This document shows positions 62,401 to 64,000 of a stretch of DNA of 64,000 nt, one piece after another. The stretch comes from Daphnia carinata (taxonomy: Eukaryota; Arthropoda; Branchiopoda; Diplostraca; Daphniidae). Position numbers and translations under genes: made by a program. The stretch lies in NCBI RefSeq assembly GCF_022539665.2, contig NC_081337.1, positions 8,656,679 through 8,720,678 on the forward strand, given 5' to 3'. The notes below the pieces were generated by a model that saw nothing but the letters and a program-made list of their open reading frames with translations, did no database searches and was not told the DNA's origin. Positions within the stretch are counted from its first letter, which is position 1. Every line of letters starts with the position of its first letter.

Positions 62401-64000
62401 AGCTCCGATTTTTTAAGAGAACGAGAGGAATTAAATGAAGAAGTGTCAGCCCTGAAACATGAATTGGTCAAAGCCGAAGAATTGCGGACGCGGCTCGAAT
62501 CATTCAACACCTCTTTGGAACATTCACTGAACGTTGCAAACATCGATAACGTGGAAACGAAAGAGCAAATAGATACTCTGATACAGGTCTGTTTACTGTT
62601 TCCATTCAGTGATCGAAGGGAAAAGTTAAACTAACAAAATCGTCCTTTTTTTTTTAGATAAATGAGCAACTGACAGAAAAACAGACGTCCATGGAACAAC
62701 GCTATGCCGAAATTGAAACTGGCAATAATCATTTAATGGAAGAAATTGGGAAGCTAACGCGAGAGTTTACTTTATCGAAGGAACGGGAACAATCGTGGAA
62801 AGAGGAAGTCGATCGACTTCGCTTAAAAATTAGCAGTCTGGAAGAAGAAACCCGTTCTGTCCATCAGCAGCTACTAGGAGCTCAGAATGTCAACCACTTG
62901 ACTCAAGTATCGCTAATAGCAACTCAAACTAATTACGAAGAGCTTCAAATCGAACTCGAACGCGTCACGAAAGAAATGCAGGCAAGAGTTTCATTTTAAC
63001 ATTTGGGTGGTCGATTATTTTAGTGTCGCTATTTTTACTAGACGATCGGAGCTGAGAAAGAAAGTTTGTTATTGGAGTTGCAACAATTAAACGAGTCAAC
63101 CAATCTTGCCGTGACCCAACTTCAGGAAGAGAATAAAAATCTTTCTCGGGACATAAATGACTTGGACAAACAGTTGCATGATGTTGCAAACGAAAAGACT
63201 GTTCTAATGCATGGTGTGGAGAAAGAAAGGGTAAAAGGGTTGACATGACACTTTTCTGGAACATAAAGACCCTATATAATTGTTTCTATTTTTCAAAACA
63301 ATATTTCAGCAAGAGAAAAAAGCTACACTACAAAACAAGCTTGCGGAAGTGCAACAAGAACACAAGCGTCATATCGAATTAGTACAATCCCAGCATAGCA
63401 AAACAGTTCAAGAAATGCAAAAGGACATGGCTCAGCAGCTAGCAAAACTTCAAGAGCAACTGAACAAGCGTGAGAGTGAAAAACAGCAACAACTAACCCA
63501 AGGTAAGTAAGATACGTTTCATAATATCATTTGATATCCTCGGTATATTGCACATTTGGGTATAGCTCAGAGTGAAAGAAAAAGCCTCCAGGAAAAGCTG
63601 AGCGCTTGCGCAGCAGAGTTAGAAGCTGAACGAAAAGAACTGGCACGTGTACGCCGTGAAGAGGCCGAGCTTCAGGCCCAACATAACCAGTCTATGGACA
63701 ACTTCCGTGCGGAGATTTCACGCCTGCATGGAGAGCTCCGCGCGGCAGGGTTAGTGGTCCAAAAATGCTCGCAAGAAGTTATTCCAGCCTAAACCGTGAA
63801 TTATGTTATCCTGAATGTTTCCTCAGGGAAAGCCGTACAAAAGAGATGCAGACGGCAGAGCAAATTCTGGCTGTGACAAACGAGAATTTGAAGCGATCGG
63901 AGGAAGATTTTGGCACCGCAAAGACAGAACTTACCGCAACAAACCGACAGCTGAAGGAAGCGCAGAGGCAATTGGAAGCGCTTCAGATTCAACTTAGCAA
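59430..64000 (+). CDS. CROCC: Rootletin (CROCC), N-terminal part, runs off window
   Basis: Rootletin forms the ciliary rootlet and, with CEP250, links centrioles. Seventeen exons are seen: 59430-59459, 59756-59958, 60044-60224, 60360-60572, 60796-60981, 61065-61237, 61303-61396, 61475-61711, 61771-61907, 61967-62127, 62195-62325, 62374-62586, 62658-62981, 63042-63230, 63310-63502, 63566-63749 and 63827 to the window end, at least 1007 residues, all in phase. After a Ser-rich N-terminus comes the globular-looking SQVGLWEQMTSFRREYMDM, matching the rootletin LLLWRQVVGFRRLVSE region. The segment STLTAVRAALSRRRSEVQQLQ matches human STLALIHSALHKRQLQVQDMR. From 61475 on it is continuous coiled coil. 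The exon ending at 62981 has a GC donor or, 6 bases later, a weak GT donor. General coiled-coil proteins are an alternative, but the two matches favour rootletin. Confidence 0.8.
60705..60770. repeat. 28-base tandem duplication
   Basis: Two exact copies of a 28-base unit (60705-60732 and 60733-60760) plus a partial third, inside a rootletin intron. Confidence 0.85.

Overview
This is a 64 kb stretch of a compact animal nuclear genome. Genes are split by short GT-AG introns, mostly 55-90 bases, flanks are A+T-rich, and many genes sit head to head with 100-500 bases between start codons. The gene set is conserved and eukaryotic: Artemis, GMPPB, PEX7, POFUT1, WDR33, ALDH9A1, NSUN5, IP6K, TUBGCP3, TECPR1, rootletin. 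Gene density, intron size and the lectin gene suggest an arthropod, most likely a branchiopod crustacean such as Daphnia. The species is an inference. I saw no rRNA, tRNA, CRISPR array or intact transposon. Gene models were built by reading splice sites and codon phase by eye; nearly all close with consistent phase.

Layout. 1-9.1 kb: 5' exons of an EPAC-type Rap exchange factor (minus strand, running off the left edge) in long introns, then non-coding DNA. 9.1-18.8 kb: PDE6D, an unrecognised nuclear-looking gene, Artemis and TSR2 (all minus); UQCC5 and UQCC6 (plus, 8 bases apart); GMPPB (minus). 18.8-22.7 kb: sparse, with two unrecognised minus-strand genes. 22.7-30.5 kb: PEX7 <-> POFUT1, NUDT17 <-> STEEP1, then a TMEM59-like gene. 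31.5-42.5 kb: WDR33, ALDH9A1 (minus), NSUN5 with VMA21 inside one of its introns, IP6K. 42.5-48.5 kb: no convincing gene. 48.5-64 kb: a secreted C-type lectin, TUBGCP3 <-> MOSPD1-like, TECPR1 with a galectin domain, and rootletin, which runs off the right edge.

Most interesting points. (1) UQCC5 (SMIM4) and UQCC6 (BRAWNIN), two small complex III assembly factors known to cooperate, are adjacent in one apparent bicistronic unit, with a weak first start context and a stronger second one. (2) The TECPR1 orthologue carries a galectin domain with nearly all sugar-binding residues intact, joining a glycan-sensing module to a protein of damaged-lysosome autophagy. (3) VMA21 lies inside an NSUN5 intron on the same strand, directly behind a splice acceptor; splicing into it would end the NSUN5 frame at or just before the VMA21 start. 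(4) At least three introns use GC-AG splice sites. Other genes appear to be ordinary housekeeping loci.
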